Made by a program: the position numbers and the translations under genes
Part shown: piece after piece, positions 48,401 through 59,848 of the stretch
Numbering within the stretch: position 1 is the first letter of the stretch
Layout: each line of letters begins with the position of its first letter
The notes under the pieces: generated by a model
The model's database searches: none
Told to the model about the DNA's origin: nothing
Seen by the model: the letters and a program-made list of their open reading frames with translations, nothing else
Source of the DNA: Symbiodinium natans
Lineage: Eukaryota > Sar > Dinophyceae > Suessiales > Symbiodiniaceae
Direction of reading: 5' to 3'
NCBI GenBank assembly: GCA_905221605.1
Contig: CAJNDS010002839.1
Span: 142,501 to 206,500, forward strand
DNA: 64,000 nucleotides

Positions 48401-50455
48401 GAATCATCAGGGAGTTCAGAATCGCAAACCAATGGATCTGGCCCTGCCCTTGCCTCGGAGCAACATGCAACCTGCTCTTCCGCAGTTGCGGCTCGAATGG
48501 GAAAGAGAGTCCTTGTCCACGGCCGATGCTGCTGAAAGAGAATTCTGCAAGGGAATGACTCTGGAACGGCAAGACTGGGCCGACTGCACTTTGAGGTACG
48601 CATCCCAGCGAGATGCCCATCCTTCGTTCTGCGCAAGCGATGTTGCTGAAAGAAGAAACGTGATGTCACGACGAAGTGCAGACAATATCACAAAGTGCAC
48701 AAAGAGTGACTCACGACCAAGGCTTGAGATCTGGACTAACAGGGCTCTCCGTCCAGTGCACAGAGTAGCTGAACCTGCTTGGCCAAGGAAAGGCAGCGTA
48801 TGCAACTGGACGTCAATCGGTGAAGTCGAAACAGGATTGCGCTTGGAAGTTTCGAATTTTGGAATAACTGAGGCAATGACACCACATCGTCTGAGGAATC
48901 CAAGTCAAACGCGACCGCGCTGGTCGAGCAATCTGGCTCTCCACCCTTCCTGTCATCAACAAATGCGCAGCTCGCGAGTACTCGCGAGTCGTGTACGCAC
49001 TCTACACACGGCACAGAGGGCAGAGTAGAACCAAAACCGAACATTAACATCAGCAATTTTCCATTCGATCTCAGCAATGCGAAAAGCACCGGCTGGCAGC
49101 ACGGTGTGGAAGACCGTGGTTCAACCTGCACAGCACAGGGGGACTCTGGACCCTAGGCATACGAAAAGCATTCGGATGATCTAATCTGCTAAGTAGGAGC
49201 TACACAGCGTTCGTGCTGGTGAGCAGGTGCCTGGAAGCCGACGATTCGGAAACCCTCGTACTTTTCTGGATTCGAGTGGTACTCCAAGTCCTGGAATGGG
49301 GCGCGTCTGTTGCGATGCACGTGCAGACATATGACAGCACGAGCCCGTCCAGACTCACATGATTGTGCAAGTAGTACTTGCCCTTCTGCGCAATGCCCAG
49401 TAGGAACCCGTTCATGTACGCAAAATCAGAGCCTGATGGCCGAAGCATGAACACAGGTCTAACTGTCCAACCTTCGCTGGAACACAAGCAAGATGTCTGG
49501 CTCCCACTGCCTGTCTGACTGTACTTGGTGGCGGCTGGAAGGTTGTCAACCATCCAGTTCACCAGGTACTCGTCGGCTATCATGTTCCGGAACTTGTCCT
49601 GCCAAAAATGATTGCCATGCAACTTAACCACTAACGCGAGGCCGCCTCGTCAAGGGCCGAGAGAACGGGGGAGGGGCAGGGGGTCGGGGGCAAGGAGGGA
49701 GGGGGGCGTATCGAGGGGTAAGGGGGGGTGGGTGGGGCCAACAGATTTTCACATCCGCCCACTATGGCGAGCGGCTAGCCCAAACGGCACGTCGTCCGCG
49801 TCTGGACGAACCCATTCCGAGCCAAAAAAACAAACTGGGAGCTACGGAGCCCTCCAGAAAGCTCCAGACCCAGTCCTTCTCCTGCTTGGTTAGAGTCTTT
49901 GAACAAAGTTTCTCACAGGTCTTCTCTTCCATGAACTTGATCTTGTATGCCGATGTCCTTGGGGTGGCCCAACTCTCTTAAGCCCAAACGGCGCTTTGGC
50001 GCCTTGGAGGTGTTCAAATGCACAGCCCAGACGCTCAATGACGTCTCCCATCATCTGCTCACCAAGGTTTTCCGTCGTGGCTTTGACACCATCTGCAGGC
50101 CTGGCCGAGGACGCTAAGCCACTCAGCCGGCAATGCACCTTTGAACTATCCGTACTGTGATGGCAGTTCAGAATCACTGAGGTCCACACGTGCAGAAAGC
50201 CAAGGTGTAGTAGCTGTAAGGGAGCTGTGTCTTTGCCGAAGTCAGCTTGTTTACCTGGCTCATGGCACTCACTGGCTTGCTGTCATGTTTTCATGCTGAA
50301 GTGACGGGCCTTCAGCTCCACCACCTCCTCGCTGCTGTATTCCTGTCGAGCAGCTGAACAGCCATATGTCGGGGGTGGGGCGGGGGGTCCCTGGTGTTCG
50401 CACTTATAACCAGCCCAGTGGGGGCTTACCCGCGGTGCAAGGCCAGGCAAGTAAA
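45437..50455 (-). CDS. Transmembrane 9 superfamily (nonaspanin/EMP70) protein
   Basis: About 20 exons cover nearly the whole family. Lumenal part: 50450-50420 ([10 protein letters not shown]), 50330-50297 ([16 protein letters not shown]), about 50105-50025 ([13 protein letters not shown]), 49945-49890 ([15 protein letters not shown]), 49600-49530 ([16 protein letters not shown]), 49420-49340 ([20 protein letters not shown]), about 49245 (GFRIVGFQ). Membrane part: 48640 ([11 protein letters not shown]), 48450 ([16 protein letters not shown]), 48310 ([19 protein letters not shown]), 48135 ([10 protein letters not shown]), 47980 ([20 protein letters not shown]), 47790 ([16 protein letters not shown]), 47680 ([19 protein letters not shown]), 47500 ([17 protein letters not shown]), 47030 ([17 protein letters not shown]), 46900 ([20 protein letters not shown]), 46430 ([19 protein letters not shown]), 46310 ([14 protein letters not shown]), 46130 ([17 protein letters not shown]), 45980 ([20 protein letters not shown]), 45840 ([17 protein letters not shown]). 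The C-terminus is [12 protein letters not shown] with TAG at 45439-45437; this K-x-D-type tail fits the family's Golgi-retention signal. These proteins act in endosome/Golgi sorting. The signal-peptide exon is not identified. Confidence 0.93.
49650..49738. repeat. G-rich low-complexity stretch in TM9SF intron
   Basis: Runs of three to seven G on the plus strand, separated by A, T and C. The strand has quadruplex potential. Confidence 0.8.
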
Positions 50456-51329
50456 GCGCCACTGCTGCATCGAGTAGCAATGCACCTTAGCCCCACGTCT
50501 CACACGTTTGACGTTTTCATCTTGCGAATCACCAACATTGAGGATGCGGCCTAAAAGCACTTTCCGAATCATTGCCTCAAGCGATATGAAATGAGATGCG
50601 GCTTGACTGGCGCCAAGAAGTCTGCAACATTACAAGAGTTACACGATGGCCAAGTGATGGAACATGCTCAACCACCGAGAACCCCACAGCACGTAATCGG
50701 CTCGACATCGGCGGCGCATCAACTTTCAGGCTAGCTCGATGCAGTCTCAAGAGCCCTGAGCGCCTGCAGGACCTACCCCGGCAGAGATCGCGACCGGTTC
50801 ACAAAACGAAACATAAATCAGAGAAACCACATTCTGTGCCAGAACTTCACAAGTCATGAACAGATCAACGTGCCCAAACTGGGGCCCAAACCACGATTAC
50901 AAGCACAAACCTTGCCGCAAAACCCCCCACTGGCTTGGCATGCACACAATCCCTGCCTTAGTCCACAAGTGAAAGTGGGACTGCAAAAAGGACCAAAGCA
51001 GACTGAGGGCTCGACCTCTACAAAGACTTGCTACCGCAACAAGGGAGACAAACACAAAAGCTCTCGCACAAGGCGATCAAGGACTGACTGAAAACTTGGC
51101 AAGGATCTGCATCTGAAGCTCCCAATTCTGTGGCACCATCCAGGACGACGTGCCCCGAGTGGGAATAGGGATTCGGCTTTGGGCTCAGGGGGTTGAAGGG
51201 GGCAGGGTTTGGGGTTTCTTTGGGGTTGAACTTCAGCGGCATGTTTGGTCTTGGGTCCACGCATTTTTTGGCCGTCACAAAGAGGCGCGCTCAGGTTCAC
51301 GAACTGGCGAGAGCGCAGGCAGCTGGATG
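50456..51329. other. Intergenic between TM9SF and Lnt-like genes
   Basis: It should contain the first TM9SF exon (signal peptide), which I could not find. No other feature was recognised. Confidence 0.4.
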
Positions 51330-52105
51330 CTACAGATGACCATCGCCCAACCAGCGGCTACTCAGTCGTGGCACCAGTGCCAAGACGAGCCAGAAACATG
51401 CCGAAACTCCCATGACTGTGTCGAAAGCCGTGTACAATGCTGGGAAAACTGTCAGCTTCGGGAACCTCGGCACCATAAAGGATATCACAGCTCTCGTGGT
51501 TTGAGGCAGCTGGACGACGATGGACCCGTAAGGGTTGATTGCCCCACTGAAACCATGGCGGGTGCACTTTATCACTGTCTGACCGTTCTCCAAAGCTGCA
51601 TATTGGTGACCGTGCAGATGCTGCCGGCCAATGTTGCTCCAGGTCTCGCTGCTTTCCAGGAGCACGTCGGCCGCACTCAGGGCGCGTGTGACTTGAGGAA
51701 AGTCAGTGTCAAAGCAGATGGTTCCCGTCACAGAGATGTTTCTCGAGGATGCTCTGCCGACTTTGAGAGACTCAACCACTGACGGCGGGCTGTCGCCTGC
51801 TTGGGAGAAAGGAACTCCAGGTTCGTTGGATCTAAGTGTGCAGCATATGATCCTCACGATGAGGCCTCGGCCCCAAAGGCCCTGAACACCAACCACAGAT
51901 ACGAACAGGACACAAAACATGCCTTTTCAATCTGAACCTCTGAAGCGGTCAGCCTTCTGCATTCTTCCGACAATGAAGCATTATCGTGCCCTTAGCTAGC
52001 CTCTGGAACACTTCCCCCACCTGGCTTCAGGGAGGATTCGAGGATGGGCACAGGGTGATTCTTGGCGTAGCTCATGACGGTGCCATCCTTCGTTACCAAG
52101 TTGTA
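51330..52105 (-). CDS. Apolipoprotein N-acyltransferase-like (CN-hydrolase fold) protein, C-terminal part
   Basis: The exon at about 52105-52005 carries VTKDGTVMSYAKNHPVPILE, matching the D-G-x-V...Y-x-K-x-H-x-V-P-x-x-E motif with the nitrilase-superfamily Lys and Glu. The next open block (about 51850-51330) has VTGTICFDTDFPQVTRALSA, holding the nucleophile Cys in ICFD, then SSETWSNIGRQHLHGHQYAA, ENGQTVIKCTRHGFSGAINP and YGSIVVQLP. These are C-terminal features of Lnt, which acylates lipoproteins in bacteria. A final hydrophobic helix (VSACFWLVLALV) precedes TAG 51332-51330, as in Lnt, which ends in a membrane span. All three catalytic residue types (Glu, Lys, Cys) appear present. In a eukaryote its substrate is uncertain. 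The multi-span N-terminus was not located. Confidence 0.82.
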
Positions 52106-52516
52106 CCACGACCTGGGGTTTCGGGTTTGGGCTTTAGGGGCTCTGAAGTTTTCGGGGTTCGGCTAAACTGCTTTGTCTGACAAAAGTGAGTTGGAGTTCA
52201 GGGGCAATTGAGGCTTCTGGGATCTGCACTGCTGCAAGTTCATGGTCTAGGAGGATTCGGTCTCGCGTCCTCCTGTCCTACATTTAAGCCACTTGGGATT
52301 CGGCCGAATTTTGCTGTAGAGGAGTCTGTGCTTCCTCGAAGGCCCCCGAAAAACTTTGCAGCAACGAATGGGAGTGGACCTTGCAGATCCTAAGGCTGAG
52401 ATTCGTCGCTTGGCAAAGCTTTCACTGGAGGCCCTGATGAGCAGTCTTTGGGACAGGTGAGAGAGGATCGAGGCAGAATGTGCTGCATGCAGCTGCATGC
52501 AGTGGAGATTACAGCA

Positions 52517-52720
52517 TTACGGCTCGCTGGTGTCTGACTGGGGAGCTGTTGGTTTTTCAACTGCACCATGATATGCTGGGAACACACGCTGCATCATGAT
52601 TCGGTAGTGCTTGCTGGGAGTTATACACTCTGCCTCAAGTGTGGCATTCAGCCGGATGGACAAACTGTTTTCGGACAACATGGCACCACACTTTAAGGAT
52701 TCGGCGCCTGTAGCTTGAAA
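52517..52720 (-). CDS. Candidate exon upstream of the Lnt-like gene
   Basis: Open frame containing LSENSLSIRLNATLEAEC and HYRIMMQRVFPAYHGAVEKP. It is plausible as the membrane-proximal or middle part of the Lnt-like protein, but no diagnostic motif is visible. Confidence 0.35.
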   Translation of the reverse strand, partial: FQATGAESLKCGAMLSENSLSIRLNATLEAECITPSKHYRIMMQRVFPAYHGAVEKPTAPQSDTSEP

Positions 52721-54050
52721 AAAAGGCCCCCATCTGGTTTGGGTCCCCCTGTGCTGGTGGTGCTTGTTGGGCTGCACACTGCGCACCAACCTCAACGCCA
52801 AATCGCGTCGATTACCTCCAGCCTGTCGGCATCGCTGCGGTTTGACGGTCTGACAAAGCCTTGAACGTGTTTGCGGGCAACTGCACACCGGGCTTCATGG
52901 ACTCGGTGCAATGCTGGCAAAACAGGCGCCGAAAGTAGCTGGGCTATGCTGGCGTGCCCTGTGCTGGGGCGCTTGCTGTGGGACAGGGGATGGAGCATTC
53001 CAAACTGGCGCCATGCCTCCGCATCCACTGATGGCCTATGATGACGTTTTTCTGAAATCCCATGCGCTTTGGGTGAGCGGGGGACCATGCCTTGCTTTCG
53101 TGGTCGTTCGCGGAGTCTTTATGGGTCTCTTTTCATGAAACGTGGTTAGGTTCTGTTCTTGCGAATGATGTTCTAATGAGGAGGCTGAAGATGACTCGCA
53201 CACCCTCTCATGGCCTCATTTCTCATCATCTTGGCTAGTTGAAGCTTTGTTGGGTCCAAATCGCGCACTCACCTAGGAATGGGTTTGCCGGCAAAGCTCG
53301 GGGGCCACCAGACTGTTGGAATCGGCATGACAAATCGCGCTCCCGTCTAGTTACCGTGCATACTTTGTGGCCTTAAGTCCGGCTCCCACCTACAACTCGT
53401 GCCACTGGGGTCCTACCAAGCATTTTTTGCACTTTTGAATCTGTTGAGACGCTTGCTCGCTGCGCAGGAACACTTTGCCACTTTCCTGTCTCTCAAACTC
53501 TTGGAGTGCCTCTTGAAGCCTTGGAGCAGTCTTGGAGTGCTCTGGGATTGGTCTTGATGTGCTCTTTCCACACGCTCTTGAATTTGCCTTACATGTCTTA
53601 CTCTGTTTAGTGTCTGCGCCCGGCATAATTTAATGCACAGTTGCCTTCCTTCCTTGCTGAAGCAGAGTACGATCAAAGCCTGAATCTGAGTCTTCTCGTA
53701 GTGCTTCGCCAGCACCTCCTACGTCGGGGCTTCCACGCGTTGGCTTCCCAGAGCTGGCAAAAGGATGCAATCGAACCCGGAGAACCGACAGAAGAAACAT
53801 ACCCTTTGAAATCAACATGCCCTTTCCTGATAGGCTCCAGAAGTAGCACGAAAGGTTGCCGTTGCCAGCTCGCTGTGCATAACCTCCGGGCTTGCCGACT
53901 TAAAGGTTTAGGCCATAGCCCTAGAAGAAGCGTTTCATATTATGGAACACTCTTTGGGGGCTCACATCGCAGGATGCAGAGCACCACGTCTAGAGGGACA
54001 CATCTTCCTCTCAACAGCCAAGTGACAATGGTGTCGCCGGCCTCAAGGCG
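52721..54050. other. Mostly unassigned
   Basis: Short open frames on both strands (minus about 53090-52800, minus 53715-53413, plus 53641-54144) with no recognised domain. Confidence 0.35.
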
Positions 54051-54325
54051 CCTCTGGGTCTCACCATACCTTTCTTCGCTTCAGGGCAGGGGGGGCTTTC
54101 GCTATTTTGGAGGGTTGTTTGGGCGCCGGTGCATGTCGGCGTAGGGTCGGGTAGGGTCTTTGTGAACTACCCTCAACGCCAGGTCCTTTGCCAACGAAAC
54201 CCTCACTGCAGCGGGCATGCATGTCGTTGACATTGCTGAGACAGCTGATGCGATAGTACTCATCAGGCTGTCCTCCAGGTGGGACGAAGGCTCGTCCCAT
54301 GAACCTTGCAGGGTGAAGCCAAGGT
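54051..54325 (-). CDS. Candidate exon, function unknown
   Basis: Two overlapping minus frames look protein-like: LGFTLQGSWDEPSSHLEDSL in one and RAFVPPGGQPDEYYRISCL in the other. One may be a real exon. I cannot decide which, and no domain is visible. Confidence 0.3.
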
Positions 54326-54714
54326 ACAGGTCAGGGGTCGGGCTTTGGGTGTTCGCAAGAACTCGAATATGAAAGCAAGAACACCCGAGGAACGCCGTGG
54401 GGGCATAGAAGCGGGCTCCTCCGGCGATGCACAGGAGGAACCTTGACTGCTCTGAAGACAGAAGTCTCTGATCTGAGCTGCAGGGCTCCCAGGTGCCCTA
54501 CAACCCTGAGTCCGATGATCCCCAAACGCCAAAACCCCGGCTTCCGAAATTGGGTGCCTTATTGGGGGTCCCTATTATAAGAGCATCTTACTATTTGGGG
54601 TTTATGTTCTGAGTCCCCTATTTTCGTAAACCCACGTCCCTCGGCCCTCTTGGGTGGAACTCTCCAAAGCATCCTGGCAGCAGAGTGGCCAGGGCAATCC
54701 TGGCAAAGACGCAG

Positions 54715-54890
54715 GGTTTACAGGGTGTATAGGGTTCATAGGGTTTGTAGGGTTTATAGGGTCGATAGGGTTTACAGGGTTTATAGGGTTTATAGGGTTT
54801 ATAGGGTTTGCAGGGTTTAAGCGGGTTTTAGGGTTTAACAGGACTTTCTTCGGGTTAAGAGGGTTTATCGGGTTGATGGTTGAGGGCTTA
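54715..54890 (+). repeat. Degenerate telomere-like repeat, TTTATAGGG family
   Basis: About 18 units of GGGTTTATA/GGGTTTACA/GGGTTTGCA, a 9-mer derivative of TTTAGGG. Milder TTTAGGG-like patches follow at 55220-55330 and 55835-55880. Confidence 0.9.
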
Positions 54891-54939
54891 GGATTCTTGA
54901 AAACAAGAAACAAAAAACCCTCTCGCTTCAGGAGCCCGG

Positions 54940-57730
54940 CACCTGAAGCCCTTCTTGGATGTGGGCCGGACGAAGCGATGTGCCCCTGCCGCGGCCAGCC
55001 AGCTCAGGACGAAGGTGAGGCCGCTGCGCCCGAACCAGGCGGCGCACTGTGTGAGGATCACGGCCTGTTTGCAATTAAACCCCCTGAGTCCAACATTCAA
55101 AGTAGACGTCCTCATGAGAGGTACGAGGATAGGTTGAAGTCCAGGATCTCTAAATCCTAAACTCCTGAGACTCTCACCTCCCCCCGCCCCATGATCTCGG
55201 AACATGGCTGAGCATTTTGAAGCTTAGAGCTTTGGGGTGTTAGGGTTTAGGCTTGAGGGCTTGAGGGTCATGATCAAAGTACTCCTTTGCCTCTTCCCCC
55301 TTCCGGCGTGGGGTTTGGGTTTAATGGCCTGGTTTAAGTTAACGCTGCTTTGCACGTTTCATGCTTTCTTCGCAAGAGTTGCCCGGGGGGAGGGGGGGTG
55401 GGCTTGAGACTTGCGGAGGTCTTGTTGAGGGGTTTTTGGGGGGGAGGGGTGATGAACGCGTCGCGTGTATCGAAAAAGCCGCTGAGCACAGTGTTTTCGC
55501 TTCGCGAGACAGAGGCCTTGATGAAAGATATGTTGACAAAGAAGAAACGTCTCTGAAAACCGCACGTGGTGTGCGTCGAAGATGCCGTGTTTTCGCCACA
55601 AAAAAGTCAAGAAAGCAAACAGTTTCAAAACAGGTTCTTCGCACCTGTCGACAGCACCGCCGTGCGCAGCGTTTTCGCACACGCGATCACAAAAGCCTGG
55701 TGGCAGGGGTGACTTTGACCATAGAGAAACAAACACGTCTGAGGATGCCTGCGCCCGTGAAACCCGGAGTTGCCATGTGCAAAACACGCGGATCCGCAAG
55801 TAGCAGAAGTATTTGCTTTCAAGTTCGGTGTTTTCGGATTCTATGGTTTAGGCTTTCAGGGCTTGGGGCTTTAGGACTTGCAGAAGCTTTAACGGCCCCA
55901 ATTCAACCCAAAACATCCCTGAACCCACCATGAAACACAGGGGAGGGGGTGAAGGGGAACACAATGCGGTCTCGGTTGAAACGTCTGTGGGCCTTGGGGT
56001 TTCTCAATCTGTGGTTGAGGGCTTTGAGTAGGGTTCGCGGAGTCTCCTCGGTGACGGACAGTTGCCAAAACACTACCCGTTTTTGCACTCATGCCATGAT
56101 AGATGAGAAGACAACGAAGCCTCGGGTGATAGCACGCTGTTAACCCCCGACCTGGCCAGCCAGGTCGTAGGCAGGGCTTCCAACAGAGCCGATGGGAAGG
56201 AACAGGGAAGACAGGATCCAACTTGGCTGTGCGGTTTATGTGGTTGAGGGTCCAGGGCTTGGGGTTTACGAACGGAGGTGCAGTAGCTCAGCGGATTCTC
56301 GGAGGTTTAAAAGGTGCAGAGTCATATTTTGGCTTAGGGCGGTCGAAGTGATGAAGCCATGTCGGACCCGAGGCACAGGGTGGTGTTGATGCACGGAAAG
56401 GCCAATGTCACAACCCAGTTCTCCGGGTGTCTCTGGACGAGCCAGCGGTGGGCCAAGTAGGCGAGAGACAACGGGATCTGCAGCAGCATACATATCCTGA
56501 GTTCCTTCCTAGACTCCAATAGGCGACACGCAGACTTCAGTGTATGTTTCCCATCATGCCATCATGCACTCTCATCCCCCCAACCGTGAACTAGAGGGAC
56601 CCCCTGTGGGGACCCCAAGATAGAGCCGGAGGTCACCAGAGCAGCATACTCGAGGTAACCCCAGGTAGAAAGGCCCAGCATAAGCCCCACGCAAGCCAGG
56701 GCCGCGAACAAGAGCCACAAGGACTCCAGGCTCTCTGCCAAGACCTGAAGTGCAGCATTTGGGCTATTGACAACCAGAAGAAGGAAGTGAGATGGACTGA
56801 TTGGCTCTCTTCTGGCTGAGGGACACAACAGCACCCCGTGCTCATCGTGCCCATGCCCGGAATCGCCTCACAGGGAGGCGAAACCTCTCAGCCTGCTGAA
56901 CCCAAAGGTTGAGCTTAAACCTAAATTTCAGGTTTTCGACAACAGGCACAACACTGTCTACCAGAGTTTAAAATTCTCGTGCTCATTTCAACCCAGACCC
57001 AACTGAGAGCCTCCAGGTTGGTAAAGAGCTTCGTGAGCATCGCCAGGCTGAACACAAACAGCCGTTGTACGTGACTCCTGGTCTTGCATTTGCAACTTGC
57101 AATGCTGTGTCGGCCCGGCGATTAAAAATTCGGGGATCTGGCAGCTTTCGGTTCAAGGAGTTCAGACTCGGAGCTACTCAGACTTGCTTAGTCAGGGCCA
57201 TGATGGTGTTCTTGGTGTTTCTTTGCTCGGCGATGGTTTTGCTGCGACCTGCCTTACAAGCACTTCGGTCTGTTCTTGACAACATCATGCAACACCGTCG
57301 CACGGACATCATGACAAAGGATTTCTACATAATTGCCAGGGCTCATGCTCCCCCATATTGGACATCCACCCAAGCTTGAAGATTGCAAGCAAGGATCATT
57401 GGGGATACTTTGATCTCCCGGCTGCCAATGGCTCTTCCATTGGGCACCAGATCTCCGACCGCAACCTGCAGGAATGTGGCTCAAACAGAGATTGACGTGA
57501 ATTGCTCCGATGAAGCAGGCTAACTGTAACAACTCAAATTCAGCACCCACCTCAAACGCTTGGGTCGACATTGCAAGAAGAGGCAGAAGCTCAAGCACGA
57601 ACCGCAACAGCTGCAAACAGCGTGGAGCTTCATCAACACCGAAACAACATGCAAGGATGTCTTCACGAGCCACAATTAACCTAAGCAGGTTCAACACTAG
57701 ATGTTCGCCTCCTGAACCTCCTACACAACG
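54940..57730 (-). CDS. Unassigned multi-membrane-span protein, candidate exons
   Basis: Four hydrophobic minus-strand segments in order: about 57700-57460 (LLRFVLELLPLLAMSTQAF and LLQLACFIGAIHVNLCL), 56810-56620 (LWLLFAALACVGLMLGLS and WGYLEYAALVTSGSILG), 56510-56360 (ELRICMLLQIPLSLAYLAHR and NWVVTLAFPCINTTLCLG) and 55120-54940 (CKQAVILTQCAAWFGRSGL then TFVLSWLAAAGAHRFV). Each has one or two helices long enough to span a membrane, with charged flanks. They probably belong to one membrane protein, but I recognise no family, and stop or start positions are unknown. Confidence 0.45.
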
Positions 57731-58055
57731 ACCTTGCAACCTCCCTTTGTGTTTCGGCTCCCGAGATTCCTACGCATGGTTCTGCTTCCGGCCATCTTGA
57801 CGCACAAGCTGCTAACTTAAATAACACGTGGGGATACACCATGTCGTTCGAAGCCTCGGCAAACAAATCGAAAACAGCAACGCCTGTACACGTGCTCCCA
57901 TGTCAAAATGGATACAACAAAGCATCACGACGCATCTCAACTGTCCACACTTTTCGCATGCGCTTTTGCACGCGGGAAAGCATACTGTGTTGGTGAACAA
58001 GTACAGTCCAGCAGGTTGCCTTTGGTCCAGGCAGTATTCAACCGATGCCAGTTAA

Positions 58056-58369
58056 GGAGAACTGCACACAGGGTCAAATACGTCTAGTGCGTGAAAAAGC
58101 AACGGGCGTGGTGGCAGCTGAAGCTGCGAGAAATCCTGGCAGGGTTTCCATAAGGTCATGTAAGCTGAGTTAGGGCCGCACTAAACAACCCAACCTGTCA
58201 CAGGACTGTTGCCTTGACAGTGCGTCCGCGCTCCCTTGACGGTGTCACTCCCCTAGGAGAAAGTCGGCCTCCTCTACAAAATCTGGCATGCCCACAGAGT
58301 AAAGCCCGTCACCACATCATCAGGACAGATCATGCACTTACACAAGCACATCATGTTGCTTAAAAACTT
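58056..58369. other. Unassigned
   Basis: Nothing recognised. Confidence 0.4.
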
Positions 58370-59060
58370 TGAAGTTTGTCCCTTAAAACAACGTAACAAC
58401 GTATTTCATTTCTTCGCCAGTTGATCAACCACCAAAAACTAACGACGATAGCACACCAAGCAGCAGAGCCCAATAGCGACGGTGAAAAACAAAATAGGTG
58501 AACCAGATATTGAATTAACAGCTTAAATGACAGTAGATCGATAATATTTAATGCATCATATGTAGATATATCTAATTTTTTTGAACTGTTTTTCTGAGAA
58601 TTTTGAGGTTAAATTTATGAGGGCTTTAAAGCCCAAACAGCTACGCACTTGGATTGTTGATTCTAAACATGTTGCATTCATTGCATAGTCATCTTTCTCA
58701 TCTTCACCCAAATCTTCATATCTAACACTATTCCCATTGTTATCATTATTATGATTACCAATTTGCATAAAAATCATTAGCTCGGCAACATTAAACATTT
58801 TACTATTTTTATTATTATCATTATTATTATTGTTGTTAATTCTATCATCAATGATACAAATTCAACTGTTGTAAAGTCGTCAGTTTCGTTGAATTTTGAA
58901 TCATTGCTGTCGGTATCATGATTAATATCGACATGGAGAACAAAATCGATTCTATTAGCAAATTGCCAATCAGTGTTTATCCAATATTGGATCACATTGA
59001 CCAACAAATGAATTATTTATAAATTGGAAGAATGTTTGTCATTCATTTATTCTCTATCCT
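58370..59060. other. AT-rich island
   Basis: Roughly 690 bases with much higher A+T than the neighbouring sequence, including TTATTATTATTATTG runs near 58800. A minus frame (58798-58556) rich in Asn and Asp and one at 59007-58777 follow from composition and are probably not genes. Confidence 0.7.
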
Positions 59061-59075
59061 GACTCCCCTATCGGG

Positions 59076-59684
59076 ATGGTCTCTCAGTATGCCAGGATTG
59101 TTACCCAAATGAAGTTTATGCTGCAGTTGAGTCTCCCCGCAGACCCACTGGGCGATGACGATATGAGCCTACTTGAAGCCTGCCAAACCGCGGAAGACTT
59201 CCCGCTGACTGGCGCGCCCAACACTTGGAGCCTTGTGACGTTTCGGACCTTCCTCATGAATCGCATAGGGTCCCTTAAACGCTTCTTCGGCGCTATCACC
59301 ACGGCCTGCTCCACTGGCCCCACATTTGGGATATGTGTCTTTGTGACATGTCGGGCTTCTGGATTCCTGTTTAGTAGCGAGGCAGGGTTTGCCCGAGCCA
59401 CCTCCTCCTTCACGAGAGGGCTTGGGGCTTTGGTGTTCGTGGCACCGCACTACTCTGATGGTATAGGTGCATGCTTCCAAATGGCGGCCTGCGCAACCGG
59501 GGGCCTAATTGAATGCGCTGAATATGTGCGCACACAAGCCAGCTTGTGGAGCATGGATGGCCCTGGCATTGCAACGGCATTACACAAGCAAGCCTTCCGA
59601 GAACGGACATACTGGATCCCTGTCCGGCCCTTGCCCCTATCTGTTCGGGTCAGAGGCTCTGGCCCATCCAGGTTGGTTCACTGA
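59076..59684 (+). CDS. Open frame of uncertain strand and function
   Basis: A 200-codon plus-strand frame starts right after the AT-rich island and ends beside the palindromic repeats. It contains DPLGDDDMSLLEACQTAEDF and FMLQLSLPAD, plus Cys/Ala/Gly-rich parts. Two shorter minus frames overlap it. If real it would be the only plus-strand gene in the window. No family recognised. Confidence 0.3.
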   Translation: MVSQYARIVTQMKFMLQLSLPADPLGDDDMSLLEACQTAEDFPLTGAPNTWSLVTFRTFLMNRIGSLKRFFGAITTACSTGPTFGICVFVTCRASGFLFSSEAGFARATSSFTRGLGALVFVAPHYSDGIGACFQMAACATGGLIECAEYVRTQASLWSMDGPGIATALHKQAFRERTYWIPVRPLPLSVRVRGSGPSRLVH

Positions 59685-59689
59685 GCAAG

Positions 59690-59848
59690 GTTCGGGGGGG
59701 GGGGTTCGAACCTGGGTTCAACCCAGGTTCGAACTCCCGGCCCTCCGGGGGGGGGCGGGGGGGGGGGCGGGGGGGTGGGAACAACAACATCGAGAACCTG
59801 GGTTTAACCTGGGTTCAACCTGGGTTCAACCCAGGTGCAATTTTTTTC
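59690..59848. repeat. Palindromic AACCTGGGTT/AACCCAGGTT array with poly-G
   Basis: GAACCTGGGTTC and its reverse complement recur about six times, broken by long G runs at 59694-59703 and 59745-59778. GGGTTCAACCC and GAACCTGGGTTCAACCCAGG are self-complementary and can form hairpins. Confidence 0.9.

Noticed and set aside
58556-59007. Asn/Asp-rich minus-strand frames
   Set aside because: Explained by AT-rich composition; no motif and no splice partners.
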